Of a stretch of 64,000 nucleotides of DNA, positions 1-7,593 are shown one piece after another. Position 1 is the stretch's first letter. Each line of letters begins with the position of its first letter. This DNA comes from Actinoplanes campanulatus. GTDB taxonomy: Bacteria > Actinomycetota > Actinomycetes > Mycobacteriales > Micromonosporaceae. The stretch lies in contig NZ_BMPW01000001.1 of assembly GCF_014647795.1 (NCBI RefSeq), forward strand, positions 186,001 to 250,000, written 5' to 3'. Below the pieces are notes generated by a model. It was given only the letters and a program-made list of their open reading frames with translations, had not been told where the DNA came from and did not search any database. A program made the translations under genes and the position numbers.

Positions 1-2
1 GA

Positions 3-1577
3 CTCATCGTCGACCAGCGCCACACCGGTAGCCACGTCGCCAAACGTCAACCCGCCGAAGCCGGCCCCCGTAATGTCCAGCACCGGCGAGGTACCGGTCG
101 GCGCCGTGTTCGGGGTTAGGTTGATGCCATAGGTGAAGGTGTACGGTGGCGTACCCGTGGTGGTCTTGGTGCCGGAAGACGTGGTGACGCTCAGGTGCGC
201 AGGGCCCGGCGCGTGAGCGGTGGTGGTGCCGGTGAACGAGGTGGCGTCGACCACCGTGATGTTCGTGATCGGGCTACCGCCGAGCGAAGCGGTGAGGGTC
301 GCACCGGCGGCCGTCGGGATGCCACTCAGCCCTGAGACGGTGAGGGTCTGCCCGCCCTGCGCCGGACCGGATCCGGTCGCCGTCGCCGCGCCGCCTTCGA
401 CCGCGAACTGAGCGCCCGACAGATCCAGCACCGCGGCCACGGTGAAGACAGCCGGTGCCGTGGCCATCGCGGCGGCGGGGTCGTCACTCGCGTAGGCGCA
501 AAGGTTCCACGGTGTAGTGACGTCCTTGCCTCCGACGATCACGTCGTCGTCCGGCAGGGTGACCGCGACCTTGGAATTCGTGATCTTCAATACCGTCGCC
601 TCGAAGGGCTCCAGGCCGGTGGCAGCCCCGAGAGCGGCATCCGCTGGACGTGTGAGCGGGCAACTGTTCCGGGTGGCCAGCACGCTGGGGACGCCAGCGG
701 CGAAGGGGGAGGTCGTGGTCGGCGCGGTGAGCGTCAAGTTGGTGGCTTCACCCGAACTGCCACCGGTCGGAACCACCGTGACGGCGGGCAGCGTCTTGTC
801 GAAGCTGGCGAAGGTCACATTGCTGCGGGCCGCCAACGGAGTGGTGCCGGCCGTGGTGCCGCCATAGGAGCAGACATGGTAAGGCGTTCCGGCCGTCAAA
901 GTCGCGACTGTCGCGGTCCCGGGCACGGTCACCGTGACTGCGGTGTTGACGGGAACGGAGGTGGTGGCGGCAACCTTCACCGTAGAGGTGGCGTTGATCC
1001 GCGTCCCAGCGAGCGGAGCGGTGTAGAGGGCTGGACATTCCGTGCCGGCGACGAACTGAGTCGTGTATGAGGTCCCGGTGAAGATCGCACTACTCCCGGT
1101 CAGGGTGATCTTTTCAGTGGCCTGCCCGGTGGTCGGGCTCAGCGCGGCGATGTTCACAGCGGTGACGAGGTTCGCGGTGGTCTCGGTGGCGACCAGTGCG
1201 CCCGTTGTCGCGCTGGCGTAGATGCACGTCTTGTAGGTGCCCGCGGGCAGGGCCGGCGTGGTGAGATGGGCGGTCGTGACGCTGGTCGCATCGATCAGAC
1301 CACCGTTCACGGCGCCGGTCACGGCCGTGTCATAGGCGGCCGGGCAGTTCGTTTCCGTCTGTGGCACGAACCGAACAGCCATCGTGTCGGCCAATGCGGT
1401 GCCACCGGTGAGATAAAGAACGGTGCCGCCGGCGATCGCCACCTGGCTTGTGCTGAGCGTGATGGCGGCGCTGGCCGGTGTCGCGGTGCCGGCCAGCACC
1501 AGCACGGCTGCTGCCGCCGCCGCACCTCCGGCCTTGAGTGGCCGGTGGCCGGGTCGTCGAGCTGTGGACTTGCGCAT
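3..1577 (-). CDS. Secreted Thr/Ala-rich repeat protein (IPT/TIG-like), 3' end beyond window
   Basis: Only the first 525 codons are in the window; the gene runs off the left edge. A basic N-terminus (RKSTARRPGHR) and a hydrophobic stretch ending in PASAA near residue 37 form a Sec signal peptide. The mature part is a series of Thr/Ala/Val-rich beta segments. Paired cysteines recur (ETNCPAAYDT with TYKTCIYA, then TECPALYTA with YHVCSYGG), which suggests one disulphide per repeat unit. Near the visible end, segments such as GQTLTVSGLSG and VLDITGAGFGG resemble the conserved core of IPT/TIG domains. The ATG is chosen because AGGAGG lies 7 nt upstream. I see no enzyme motif. A cell-surface or adhesin-like role is inference from architecture. 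Confidence 0.75.
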   Translation of the reverse strand, partial: MRKSTARRPGHRPLKAGGAAAAAAVLVLAGTATPASAAITLSTSQVAIAGGTVLYLTGGTALADTMAVRFVPQTETNCPAAYDTAVTGAVNGGLIDATSVTTAHLTTPALPAGTYKTCIYASATTGALVATETTANLVTAVNIAALSPTTGQATEKITLTGSSAIFTGTSYTTQFVAGTECPALYTAPLAGTRINATSTVKVAATTSVPVNTAVTVTVPGTATVATLTAGTPYHVCSYGGTTAGTTPLAARSNVTFASFDKTLPAVTVVPTGGSSGEATNLTLTAPTTTSPFAAGVPSVLATRNSCPLTRPADAALGAATGLEPFEATVLKITNSKVAVTLPDDDVIVGGKDVTTPWNLCAYASDDPAAAMATAPAVFTVAAVLDLSGAQFAVEGGAATATGSGPAQGGQTLTVSGLSGIPTAAGATLTASLGGSPITNITVVDATSFTGTTTAHAPGPAHLSVTTSSGTKTTTGTPPYTFTYGINLTPNTAPTGTSPVLDITGAGFGGLTFGDVATGVALVDDE

Positions 1578-1874
1578 GCGAGGTCCTCCTACGGTCTGCG
1601 AAACCGCGATAGGGATTGGGAGCCCGCGCGCTTAGGCGACGGCGGGCCGTCTCGCCCGAAGCGTAACGATTAAGGGTGATAGAGATCCCGAAAGCTATAA
1701 ACAACCTCATTTTTCGGACACACCCACACCGCAGAGCTAACATGCCCCGCCCCCGCCCAGCACCGCGACCGCCGGACACCGCGGCGGCAACACACCGAAC
1801 ACCCCCACGGGCCCCTGCCGGACAAAACGAACCCCACCCCGCGCCGACGATGACCGATAAGCGCGATCAATTGG

Positions 1875-1893
1875 TGAGGTATGGCTTACCTAA
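1875..1893 (+). promoter_or_regulatory. DtxR/IdeR-like iron box
   Basis: The 19-mer TGAGGTATGGCTTACCTAA matches the classical consensus TTAGGTTAGSCTAACCTAA at 15 of 19 positions. The diagnostic AGGT and ACCT half-sites are intact with the correct 7-bp gap. It lies about 130 bp upstream of the DUF1540 start. The site is seen in sequence; binding by an IdeR/DtxR protein is inferred. Confidence 0.5.
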
Positions 1894-1919
1894 ATCGGGA
1901 GGAGTAAAGCCTTTCCTAA

Positions 1920-1942
1920 GCATTCTCCATTTCTGAGAATGC
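1920..1942. repeat. Perfect 8-bp inverted repeat
   Basis: GCATTCTC and GAGAATGC flank a 7-nt spacer, about 85 bp upstream of the DUF1540 start. It could be an operator or a short transcript hairpin. No T-run follows, so a terminator is less likely. Confidence 0.4.
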
Positions 1943-2024
1943 AACCTCGGAAACGTGCAGAACGGCAGAACAATAGGTAAGTTCGAATCAAGGCTCGTTA
2001 CCTGCCCGCCGAAGGAGAACCGTC

Positions 2025-2315
2025 GTGACTCAGATGATGAACATGCCGCGCGTGCAGACCTGCACCGTCACGGACTGTGGCTACAACCACGACGGATGCA
2101 CCGCGTTCGCCATCACCATCGGTGACACGAACGCCGAGTGCGACACCTTCGTGGGTTCCGGGCTGTCCGGCGGCATGGGCGTGGCCATCGCCCAGGTGGG
2201 CGCCTGCAAGCGCGCCGACTGCAAGTACAACAAGGATCTCGAGTGTCAGGCGCCGGCCATTACCGTGGGGGCCTCCGCGGACGTGGCGGACTGCCTCACC
2301 TACGAGCATTCCTGA
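2025..2315 (+). CDS. DUF1540 cysteine-rich protein, two domains
   Basis: A 96-residue protein with two copies of a short cysteine motif: CTVTDCGYNHDGC with a later Cys in AECDTF, and CKRADCKYNKDLEC with a later Cys in VADC. This matches the DUF1540 pattern, a family expected to bind metal through its cysteines but with no known biochemical role. There is no signal peptide or membrane segment, so it is probably cytosolic. The GTG start is supported by GAAGGAG 7 nt upstream. The gene is monocistronic: a strong hairpin terminator follows, and an iron-box-like sequence precedes it. Link to metal homeostasis is inferred from the cysteines and the upstream box. Confidence 0.85.
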   Translation: MTQMMNMPRVQTCTVTDCGYNHDGCTAFAITIGDTNAECDTFVGSGLSGGMGVAIAQVGACKRADCKYNKDLECQAPAITVGASADVADCLTYEHS

Positions 2316-2333
2316 CCGATTCCGCACAGAGCG

Positions 2334-2366
2334 CCGCCGTCTCACCCCGGGTGAGGCGGCGGTTTT
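2334..2366 (+). terminator. Rho-independent terminator after DUF1540 gene
   Basis: A 14-bp stem (left arm starting CCGCCG, right arm ending CGGCGG, one G-T wobble) is followed by TTTT, 18 bases after the stop codon. Confidence 0.85.
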
Positions 2367-2470
2367 CTGTTGACACCGGCCGACACCCGGCCTGGGTCAC
2401 ACTCAGCTCAGACCATCCGGGACGGGCGGCTCTGCGAGAGTCGGCCGAGGAGGCCCGTACCCACCAGCGA

Positions 2471-2507
2471 TGTTGGTAGTGTTTGAGGTGTTCAAACACT
2501 ACCAACA
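2471..2507. promoter_or_regulatory. vapBC operator, 16-bp inverted repeat
   Basis: The arm TGTTGGTAGTGTTTGA (2471-2486) is matched perfectly by its reverse complement at 2492-2507 across a 5-bp spacer. The right arm abuts the AGGAG that serves the antitoxin start. This is the expected position for conditional autoregulation by a VapBC complex, and a transcript hairpin could also hide the ribosome-binding site. Confidence 0.8.
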
Positions 2508-2516
2508 GGAGATCGG

Positions 2517-2738
2517 ATGGCCATCACACAAATCGATCTGGACGACGAGGCACTCGCGGAGGCGATGCGGTTGTCCGGAGCCAAGAGCAAGAAGGAAACG
2601 GTCAACCTGGCGCTGCGTGAGTACGCGGCCCGCCATCGACGGATCGCAGCACTCGATCACCACGCGACAGTCGCCCGGGGATGGGACTACGAAGGCTGGC
2701 AGGACCTGCATCGTGCGGACAAGGCGCCGACCGAGTGA
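2517..2738 (+). CDS. vapB: VapB-family antitoxin
   Basis: A 73-residue protein whose N-terminus (MAITQIDLDDEALAEAMRL) has the beta-strand plus helix pattern of a ribbon-helix-helix DNA-binding domain (roughly residues 1-45, with SKKETVNLALREYA as helix 2). The C-terminal tail (HATVARGWDYEGWQDL) is the usual toxin-binding segment of VapB. It should neutralise the VapC made from the overlapping downstream gene and repress the operon. The ATG is preceded by AGGAG inside the long inverted repeat. The stop overlaps the toxin GTG by 4 bp, so translation is coupled. Confidence 0.85.
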   Translation: MAITQIDLDDEALAEAMRLSGAKSKKETVNLALREYAARHRRIAALDHHATVARGWDYEGWQDLHRADKAPTE

Positions 2739-3148
2739 TCAGATACCTGATCGATTCATCAGCGGTCTGGCACATCCTGCGGGACGACGCGTTGCGAGAA
2801 GGCTGGGCCGGCGTCATCTCGGACCACGCCATCGGATCGTGCCGCCCGCAACGCACCGAGTTCCGTCGCTCGGCTCGCGGGCGGGATGAATACGAGGAGA
2901 TGACCTCGATGTTCGCCGACCTGTATCCGGACGTCGCGGTGCCCAAGAGCGCATGGCAATGGGTGGACTCGGCACAGTACCGCCTGATGCGAGCCGGTGC
3001 GCATCGGGCGCTGTCCTGCGTGGATCTCCTGATCTGCGCCTGCGCCGCCGTCGGCGGACTGACTGTCCTGCACGACGACAACGACTTCGTCGCCGCTGCC
3101 CGGCACCTTCCCGACCTGTCCGAGCGCCGGATCCACGATCTCCCTTGA
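2735..3148 (+). CDS. vapC: VapC-family PIN-domain toxin
   Basis: A 137-residue single PIN domain, a Mg-dependent ribonuclease fold. The acidic residues expected at the active site are present: D in YLIDSSA (about residue 7), E in RTEFRR (about 43), D in SCVDLLICA (about 97) and D in LHDDNDF (about 116). In other VapC proteins this site cleaves tRNA or rRNA; the target here is unknown. The GTG start overlaps the antitoxin stop (GTGA). Length and motif order fit an intact toxin. Confidence 0.85.
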   Translation: MIRYLIDSSAVWHILRDDALREGWAGVISDHAIGSCRPQRTEFRRSARGRDEYEEMTSMFADLYPDVAVPKSAWQWVDSAQYRLMRAGAHRALSCVDLLICACAAVGGLTVLHDDNDFVAAARHLPDLSERRIHDLP

Positions 3149-3215
3149 GGTGAGGTTCCGGCCGACTCGGGCAAGGCGACGGCGTTGACGGACGCTCAAG
3201 CACGCGCTAGGTTGC

Positions 3216-3243
3216 ACTCATATCGAGTAAGACTCATAGCGAG
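3216..3243 (+). repeat. Direct repeat upstream of the Nudix regulator gene
   Basis: ACTCATATCGAG (3216-3227) and ACTCATAGCGAG (3232-3243) agree at 11 of 12 bases with a 16-bp period. The stretch ends 17 bp before the nrtR-like start and is AT-rich for this genome, so promoter elements or an operator are likely here. Confidence 0.4.
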
Positions 3244-3260
3244 AAGAACCGGAGCGGGCG

Positions 3261-4016
3261 ATGGACGAGGCGATCTTCCTGGCGGGGTACGACCCTCGGG
3301 ACTATCCCGCGGTCGCGGTGACCGTGGACGTGGTGGCGCTGACCATTCGGGACGGGCGGCTCTGCGTGCTGCTGGTCGAGCGCGGCGAGCAGCCCTTCGC
3401 CGGCCACCGGGCGCTGCCGGGCGGGTTCGTCCGCGAGGAGACGCTCGGCGAGGCGGCCCTCCGGGAGCTGGCCGAGGAGACCGGGCTGACGCCGGGTCAG
3501 GAGAAGACCGAGCTCGAGCGGGTGCACCTGGAGCAACTTCAGACGTACGGAAACCCGGGCCGTGATCCCCGGATGCGCGTGGTCTCCGTGGCCTATCTGG
3601 CGTTCGCGCCGAGCCTGCCCGAGCCGACGGCCGGCAGTGACGCGGCGCGCGCCTACTGGGTGCCGGTGGAGGAGGCGAAGGATCTGGCCTTCGACCACGA
3701 CGAGATCCTCGCCGACGGGCTGGAGCGTGCGCGGGCGAAGCTCGAGTACACGCCGCTCGCCACGGCGTTCACCGGGCCCGAGTTCACGATCGGCGAGCTG
3801 CGGCAGGTCTATGCGGCGGTGTGGGGCGAGGAGCTGCACGCCGGCAACTTCCACCGGAAGGTGCTGTCGGTTCCGGGCTTCGTGGAGAGCACCGGCGAGA
3901 CGACGGCGAAGGGCGGGGAGCGGGGCGGGCCGCGGGCGAAGCTGTACCGGGCCGGTGACGCCCGGCTGCTGCACCCGGCGCTGCTCCGGCCGACCAGGGA
4001 GGACCGGGTGCGATGA
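3261..4016 (+). CDS. Nudix hydrolase / NrtR-type regulator
   Basis: A 251-residue protein. The N-terminal half is a Nudix domain with a complete Nudix box at residues 54-76 (G-x5-E-x7-REL-x-EE-x-G-L, in GGFVREETLGEAALRELAEETG). The C-terminal part (about 165-235: FTIGELRQVYAAVW, NFHRKVLSVPGF, KLYRAGD) matches the winged-helix domain of the NrtR family, which in other bacteria represses NAD-related genes and senses ADP-ribose. Because the Nudix box is intact it may also be an active hydrolase. It is the first gene of a four-gene operon and its stop overlaps the next start (ATGA). Autoregulation through the repeat just upstream is plausible but unproven. Confidence 0.8.
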   Translation: MDEAIFLAGYDPRDYPAVAVTVDVVALTIRDGRLCVLLVERGEQPFAGHRALPGGFVREETLGEAALRELAEETGLTPGQEKTELERVHLEQLQTYGNPGRDPRMRVVSVAYLAFAPSLPEPTAGSDAARAYWVPVEEAKDLAFDHDEILADGLERARAKLEYTPLATAFTGPEFTIGELRQVYAAVWGEELHAGNFHRKVLSVPGFVESTGETTAKGGERGGPRAKLYRAGDARLLHPALLRPTREDRVR

Positions 4017-4960
4017 TCACGACAGCACGGATCGAGACGCTCTCCTTCGAGGAGGCGGTCGGGCAGATCGCCGCCGCGGAGAGCTTCCGGGAACTGGATG
4101 TCGAGCGGAGCGGCGGCCGCGCGTACAAGAAATGGGCGAAGCTGGTCCATCCGGACGCGGTGGGCGCGGGTCGGCGGGCGACCGCGACGGACGCCTTCGC
4201 CAAGCTCTCCGCTCTCTACCGGCAGAAGCCGGAAGTGCCGGTGCTGCACGGACGCCGGCGGGCCTACCGGATGGGCGAGGTGTTCGCCCACGGTGACCTC
4301 GCCGAGCTGTACGCCGACGGCCAGGCCGTCGTCAAGATCCCCCGGCATCCGGGCGACAGCGACCTGATGGAGGTCGAGGCCGCCACGCTCCAGAGACTGT
4401 GGCGGAACGGCGATCCGCGGTTCCGGCCCTACGCGGCCCGGCTGATCGAGAGCTTCGTCTACGAGGACGAGCGGCGCTGCCGGCGCCGGGTGAACGTCGT
4501 GGAGCGGCAGGACGGCATGGTCAGCCTGGCTCACGTGAAGGAAGCGGCGCCGCAGGAAGTGCTCTGGATCTGGCGCCGGCTGCTGACCGGTTTGGGCTGG
4601 GCGCACCGGGCCGGAGTCACGCACGGGGCGCTCCTGGAGGAGCACGTGCTGATCCATCGGGAGATGCGCGGTCTAGTGATCATCGACTGGTGCTATGCGG
4701 GACATCGACCTAGGGCGATAGTGAAAGCACGGCAGTCGGCCTACCCGCCGGAGGTGCTGAACGACAGGCTCGCTGGTCCCGCCACCGACATCTACATGGC
4801 GACCGGGCTGATCACGCGGCTGATGGGGTCGCGGATGCCCGAGCCGCTGCGGCGGTTCGCCGCCGGATGCACCTATGACGCGCCGCGGATGCGGCCGCAG
4901 GACGCCTGGGCGCTGCTGGGCGAACTCGACGACATCATCCCCCAGCGGTACCGGAACTGA
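4013..4960 (+). CDS. J-domain-like / pseudokinase fusion protein
   Basis: A 315-residue protein with two parts. Residues about 10-72 resemble a J domain and carry its signature HPD (KLVHPDAV, 46-48) followed by a helix (TDAFAKLSALYRQ). Residues about 85-300 look like a protein-kinase fold. A lysine sits in AVVKIPR (108), with a candidate glutamate in MEVEAATL. The catalytic loop reads HGALLEEHVLI (204-214) in place of HRDLKPxN, so the catalytic Asp is missing; IDW (224-226) stands where DFG should be. I infer a pseudokinase scaffold that might recruit Hsp70 through its J domain. It is translationally coupled to the Nudix gene and precedes the vWA gene by 12 bp. Confidence 0.7.
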   Translation: MITTARIETLSFEEAVGQIAAAESFRELDVERSGGRAYKKWAKLVHPDAVGAGRRATATDAFAKLSALYRQKPEVPVLHGRRRAYRMGEVFAHGDLAELYADGQAVVKIPRHPGDSDLMEVEAATLQRLWRNGDPRFRPYAARLIESFVYEDERRCRRRVNVVERQDGMVSLAHVKEAAPQEVLWIWRRLLTGLGWAHRAGVTHGALLEEHVLIHREMRGLVIIDWCYAGHRPRAIVKARQSAYPPEVLNDRLAGPATDIYMATGLITRLMGSRMPEPLRRFAAGCTYDAPRMRPQDAWALLGELDDIIPQRYRN

Positions 4961-4972
4961 GGAGAGAGCGAC

Positions 4973-5932
4973 ATGGGAAGCGGACACTGGTCCACCGACG
5001 TCTACACGGCGGCCGCCGACTTCCGGGCGGCGACCGGGAGGAGCGCGTTCGCGTACAGCGACTCCGGCGCCCGGACCGCGCACCCCGACCTGGATCCGGA
5101 CGGGGTCTTCATGCGGGAGTCCCGGGACAGTGACGAACACCCGTTCAGCACGCCGATCGCGGTCCTGTTCGACGTGACCGGGTCGATGGGCAACGTGCCG
5201 CGGGTTCTCCAGACCAAGCTGCCGCAGCTTCTGGGGCTGCTCACCAGGAAGGGCTACGCGGTCGACCCGCAGATCATGTTCGGGGCGATCGGCGACGCCA
5301 CCTGCGACCGGGCGCCGCTCCAGATCGGACAGTTCGAGTCGGACAACCGGATGGACGACGACCTCGCGAAGATCGTCCTGGAGGGCGGCGGCGGGGGCCA
5401 GAAGCACGAGTCCTACGAGCTGGCGCTGTACTTCATGGCCCGGCACACGATCCTGGACTCACTGGTCAACCGGGGGCGCAAGGGCTATCTGTTCATCATC
5501 GGGGACGAGATGCCCTACCCCCGGGTGAAGCCGCGCGAGGTGCGGGCGGTGATCGGCGACGAACTACGCGAGCCGATCCCGACCGAGGACATCCTGGCCG
5601 AGCTGAAGCGCAAGTTCGACGTCTACTACATCCTGCCGACGGCGGCCCACCACAGCGGCGACCGGGAGGTGCTGTCGCGCTGGCGCAAGCTGCTCGGGCA
5701 GAACGTCCTGGAACTCGACGACCTGGACGCGGTCTGCGAGACGATCGCGCTGACCGTGGGGCTCGGCGAGGACGCCATCGACCTGGACGAGGGCATCGCC
5801 GACCTGACCGACGTGGGCTCGGCGGCGGGCGGCACGGTCGGCCGGGCGCTTTCGCCGTTGCAGCGGACGCCGGTGGTGCGGTCGTCGTTCGAGATCGCGG
5901 GTGGGGGCGCGGGCGGGAACCAGCGGCTGTGA
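4973..5932 (+). CDS. vWA-domain protein of the Nudix/PurA-like operon
   Basis: A 319-residue cytosolic protein. The von Willebrand A fold starts near residue 60, with a metal-binding MIDAS motif DVTGSM (67-72; D-x-T-x-S, a conservative variant of DxSxS). Later strands include KGYLFIIGDEMP and FDVYYILPTAA. A glycine run (GGGGGQKHESYELALY) sits in the middle where other vWA proteins place the second MIDAS loop. The first 55 residues and the last 60 are unassigned. Such vWA proteins usually bind a partner protein through a divalent metal; the pseudokinase and the synthetase-like enzyme are the obvious candidates. The ATG follows GGAGAG, and the stop overlaps the next gene. Confidence 0.75.
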   Translation: MGSGHWSTDVYTAAADFRAATGRSAFAYSDSGARTAHPDLDPDGVFMRESRDSDEHPFSTPIAVLFDVTGSMGNVPRVLQTKLPQLLGLLTRKGYAVDPQIMFGAIGDATCDRAPLQIGQFESDNRMDDDLAKIVLEGGGGGQKHESYELALYFMARHTILDSLVNRGRKGYLFIIGDEMPYPRVKPREVRAVIGDELREPIPTEDILAELKRKFDVYYILPTAAHHSGDREVLSRWRKLLGQNVLELDDLDAVCETIALTVGLGEDAIDLDEGIADLTDVGSAAGGTVGRALSPLQRTPVVRSSFEIAGGGAGGNQRL

Positions 5933-7107
5933 GCCGGCACGTCGCGGTCGTCGACCTCGGGTACGGCGACGCCGGCAAGGGCACGGTCGTCGACTTCCTC
6001 TGCGCCACCGAGGAGAAACGGGCCGTCCTGCGCTTCAACGGGGGAGCGCAGGCCGCGCACAACGTGATCACCGAGGACGGGCGGCATCACACGTTCAGCC
6101 AGTTCGGGTCGGGCACGCTGCGCGGCGTGCCCACCCACCTGACCCGGTTCATGGTGGTGGACCCGCTCTCGCTGGCCGGTGAGGCGGCCGCGCTCGGCAA
6201 CCCGTTCCACCTGCTCACGGTGGATGGGGAGGCACTGCTCGCCACTCCGTGGCATCGCGCCGCGAACCAGCGGCGGGAGCGTTCGCTTCGGCACGGCTCG
6301 TGCGGCATGGGCGTCGGAGAGACGATGGCGTACGCGTCCGAGCACCCCGATGCCCCGAAAGTCGCCGACGTGCTGTCCCCCGCACGGCTCCGGCGCCGCC
6401 TGGCGGCCGTCCGGGAGGCGCTCGACGTGCCCGGGCCGCCGCTGGACGACGTGGTCGAGGCGTTCGTCGCGTTCGGTGAGGCGGTCCGGATCGTCGGGCC
6501 GTCCTGGACGTCCCGTCTGCTGGCTGAGGGGCCGTGCGTCTTCGAGGGCGCCCAGGGCGTGCTGCTCGACGAGTGGCGCGGGTGGCATCCGCACACGACG
6601 TGGTCGACGACCACGTTCGCGAACGCCCTGTCGCTCTGCCCGGATCTGTTGCGACTCGGCGTGATCAGGACATACACCACCCGGCACGGAGCCGGCCCGT
6701 TCGTGACCGAGGCGCCGCTGGACCTGCCGGAGGCGCACAACGGCCGCGACCCGTGGCAGGGCGATTTCCGGGTCGGCCACTTCGACGCGGTGGCCCACCG
6801 GTACGCGGTCGAGGTGGCCGGCGGCGTCGACGCCCTGGCGATCACCCACCTGGACGTCCCGGACCGCTCCCCCGGTCTGCGGATCTGCACCGGCTACGAG
6901 GTGGACGGCGAATCCTGGGACCGGATCGAGCCGGGCCCGCCCCGCGACCTGGTGTACCAGGAGCGCCTCGGCGAGCGGCTACGGCGCGCCCGCCCGGCCG
7001 GCTTGTACCGGCCGGACGACTGGTGCGAGGCGATCGCCTCGCACCTGGGCGCGCCGGTCCTCGTGGAGTCGCACGGCCCCGGGGCCGCGGACAAGAAGTC
7101 GCGCTAG
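5929..7107 (+). CDS. Divergent adenylosuccinate synthetase (PurA superfamily)
   Basis: A 392-residue homologue of PurA, which joins IMP and aspartate using GTP. Landmarks line up: [12 protein letters not shown] (11-22, P-loop with the catalytic Asp at 14), [11 protein letters not shown] (His 44, equivalent to the PurA catalytic His), [10 protein letters not shown] (205-214), [11 protein letters not shown] (251-261) and THLDV (306-310, in place of the guanine-binding TKLD). The protein is shorter than housekeeping PurA (about 430) and the region following [13 protein letters not shown] is divergent. Its operon with vWA and pseudokinase genes argues for a special-purpose enzyme, possibly with another purine substrate. 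GTG start overlaps the previous stop (GTGA). Confidence 0.8.
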   Translation: MSRHVAVVDLGYGDAGKGTVVDFLCATEEKRAVLRFNGGAQAAHNVITEDGRHHTFSQFGSGTLRGVPTHLTRFMVVDPLSLAGEAAALGNPFHLLTVDGEALLATPWHRAANQRRERSLRHGSCGMGVGETMAYASEHPDAPKVADVLSPARLRRRLAAVREALDVPGPPLDDVVEAFVAFGEAVRIVGPSWTSRLLAEGPCVFEGAQGVLLDEWRGWHPHTTWSTTTFANALSLCPDLLRLGVIRTYTTRHGAGPFVTEAPLDLPEAHNGRDPWQGDFRVGHFDAVAHRYAVEVAGGVDALAITHLDVPDRSPGLRICTGYEVDGESWDRIEPGPPRDLVYQERLGERLRRARPAGLYRPDDWCEAIASHLGAPVLVESHGPGAADKKSR

Positions 7108-7538
7108 GCCGGGGTCAGGAGGAAGACCGGGATCTGGCGGTCGGTCTTCGTCTGGTAGTCGGCGTAGTTCGGGAAGGCCTCCACCGAGCGCTTCCACCAG
7201 GTGTCGCGCTCCTCACCGGACAGCTCACGGACCGTGTAGTCCTGCTTGAGCGACCCGTCCTGGAGCTCGACGAGCGGATTCTTCCGGATGTTGTAGACCC
7301 AGACCGGGTTCTTGGGGGCGCCGCCGAGCGAGCCGACGACCGCGTACTCCCCCTCGTGTTCGATCCGCATCAACGCGGTCTTGCGCAGCAGCCCGGTCTT
7401 CGCACCGACGCTGGTCAATACGATGATCGGCTTGCCCAGGATGTCGTTGGCCTCGGCACCGCCGGTGGCCTCGTACTTCTCTGCCTGATTGCGCGCCCAG
7501 TCAGATGTGCTGGGGGCGTACTCACCCGTCAACGGCAT
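7104..7538 (-). CDS. Deazaflavin (F420)-dependent nitroreductase-family protein
   Basis: A 144-residue protein of the Ddn/DUF385 split-barrel family, recognisable from [23 protein letters not shown] (two short adjoining motifs), [22 protein letters not shown] and the C-terminal [13 protein letters not shown]. Members use reduced F420 or a flavin to reduce quinones or nitroaromatics. F420 use is widespread in actinobacteria, but the substrate here is unknown. The gene is convergent with the PurA-like gene, overlapping its last bases, and is transcribed alone. Confidence 0.85.
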   Translation of the reverse strand: MPLTGEYAPSTSDWARNQAEKYEATGGAEANDILGKPIIVLTSVGAKTGLLRKTALMRIEHEGEYAVVGSLGGAPKNPVWVYNIRKNPLVELQDGSLKQDYTVRELSGEERDTWWKRSVEAFPNYADYQTKTDRQIPVFLLTPA

Positions 7539-7593
7539 GATCCCGACCCTACCCCGCCCGCTCGGATCCGGCCGTGAGGTTTACTCATACCTC

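Larger units (their letters stand above)
1578..2024. other. Divergent intergenic region with operator-like repeats
   Basis: This 447-bp stretch separates the secreted repeat protein from the DUF1540 gene and is more AT-rich than its surroundings after about position 1860. It holds the DtxR/IdeR-like box at 1875-1893, a perfect 8-bp inverted repeat (GCATTCTC at 1920-1927, GAGAATGC at 1935-1942), and a spaced AGGTAA (1975-1980)/TTACCT (1998-2003) pair just before the DUF1540 ribosome-binding site. Small open frames here lack plausible starts and codon bias, and I do not call them. Confidence 0.6.

Noticed and set aside
1676-1936. Small plus-strand frame in the first intergenic region
   Set aside because: No ribosome-binding site, proline-rich low complexity, and it overlaps the iron-box and inverted-repeat elements.
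5929-7107. Phage-type PurZ (2-aminoadenine pathway)
   Set aside because: The catalytic Asp of PurA is retained, and no other Z-genome genes or phage genes are nearby.
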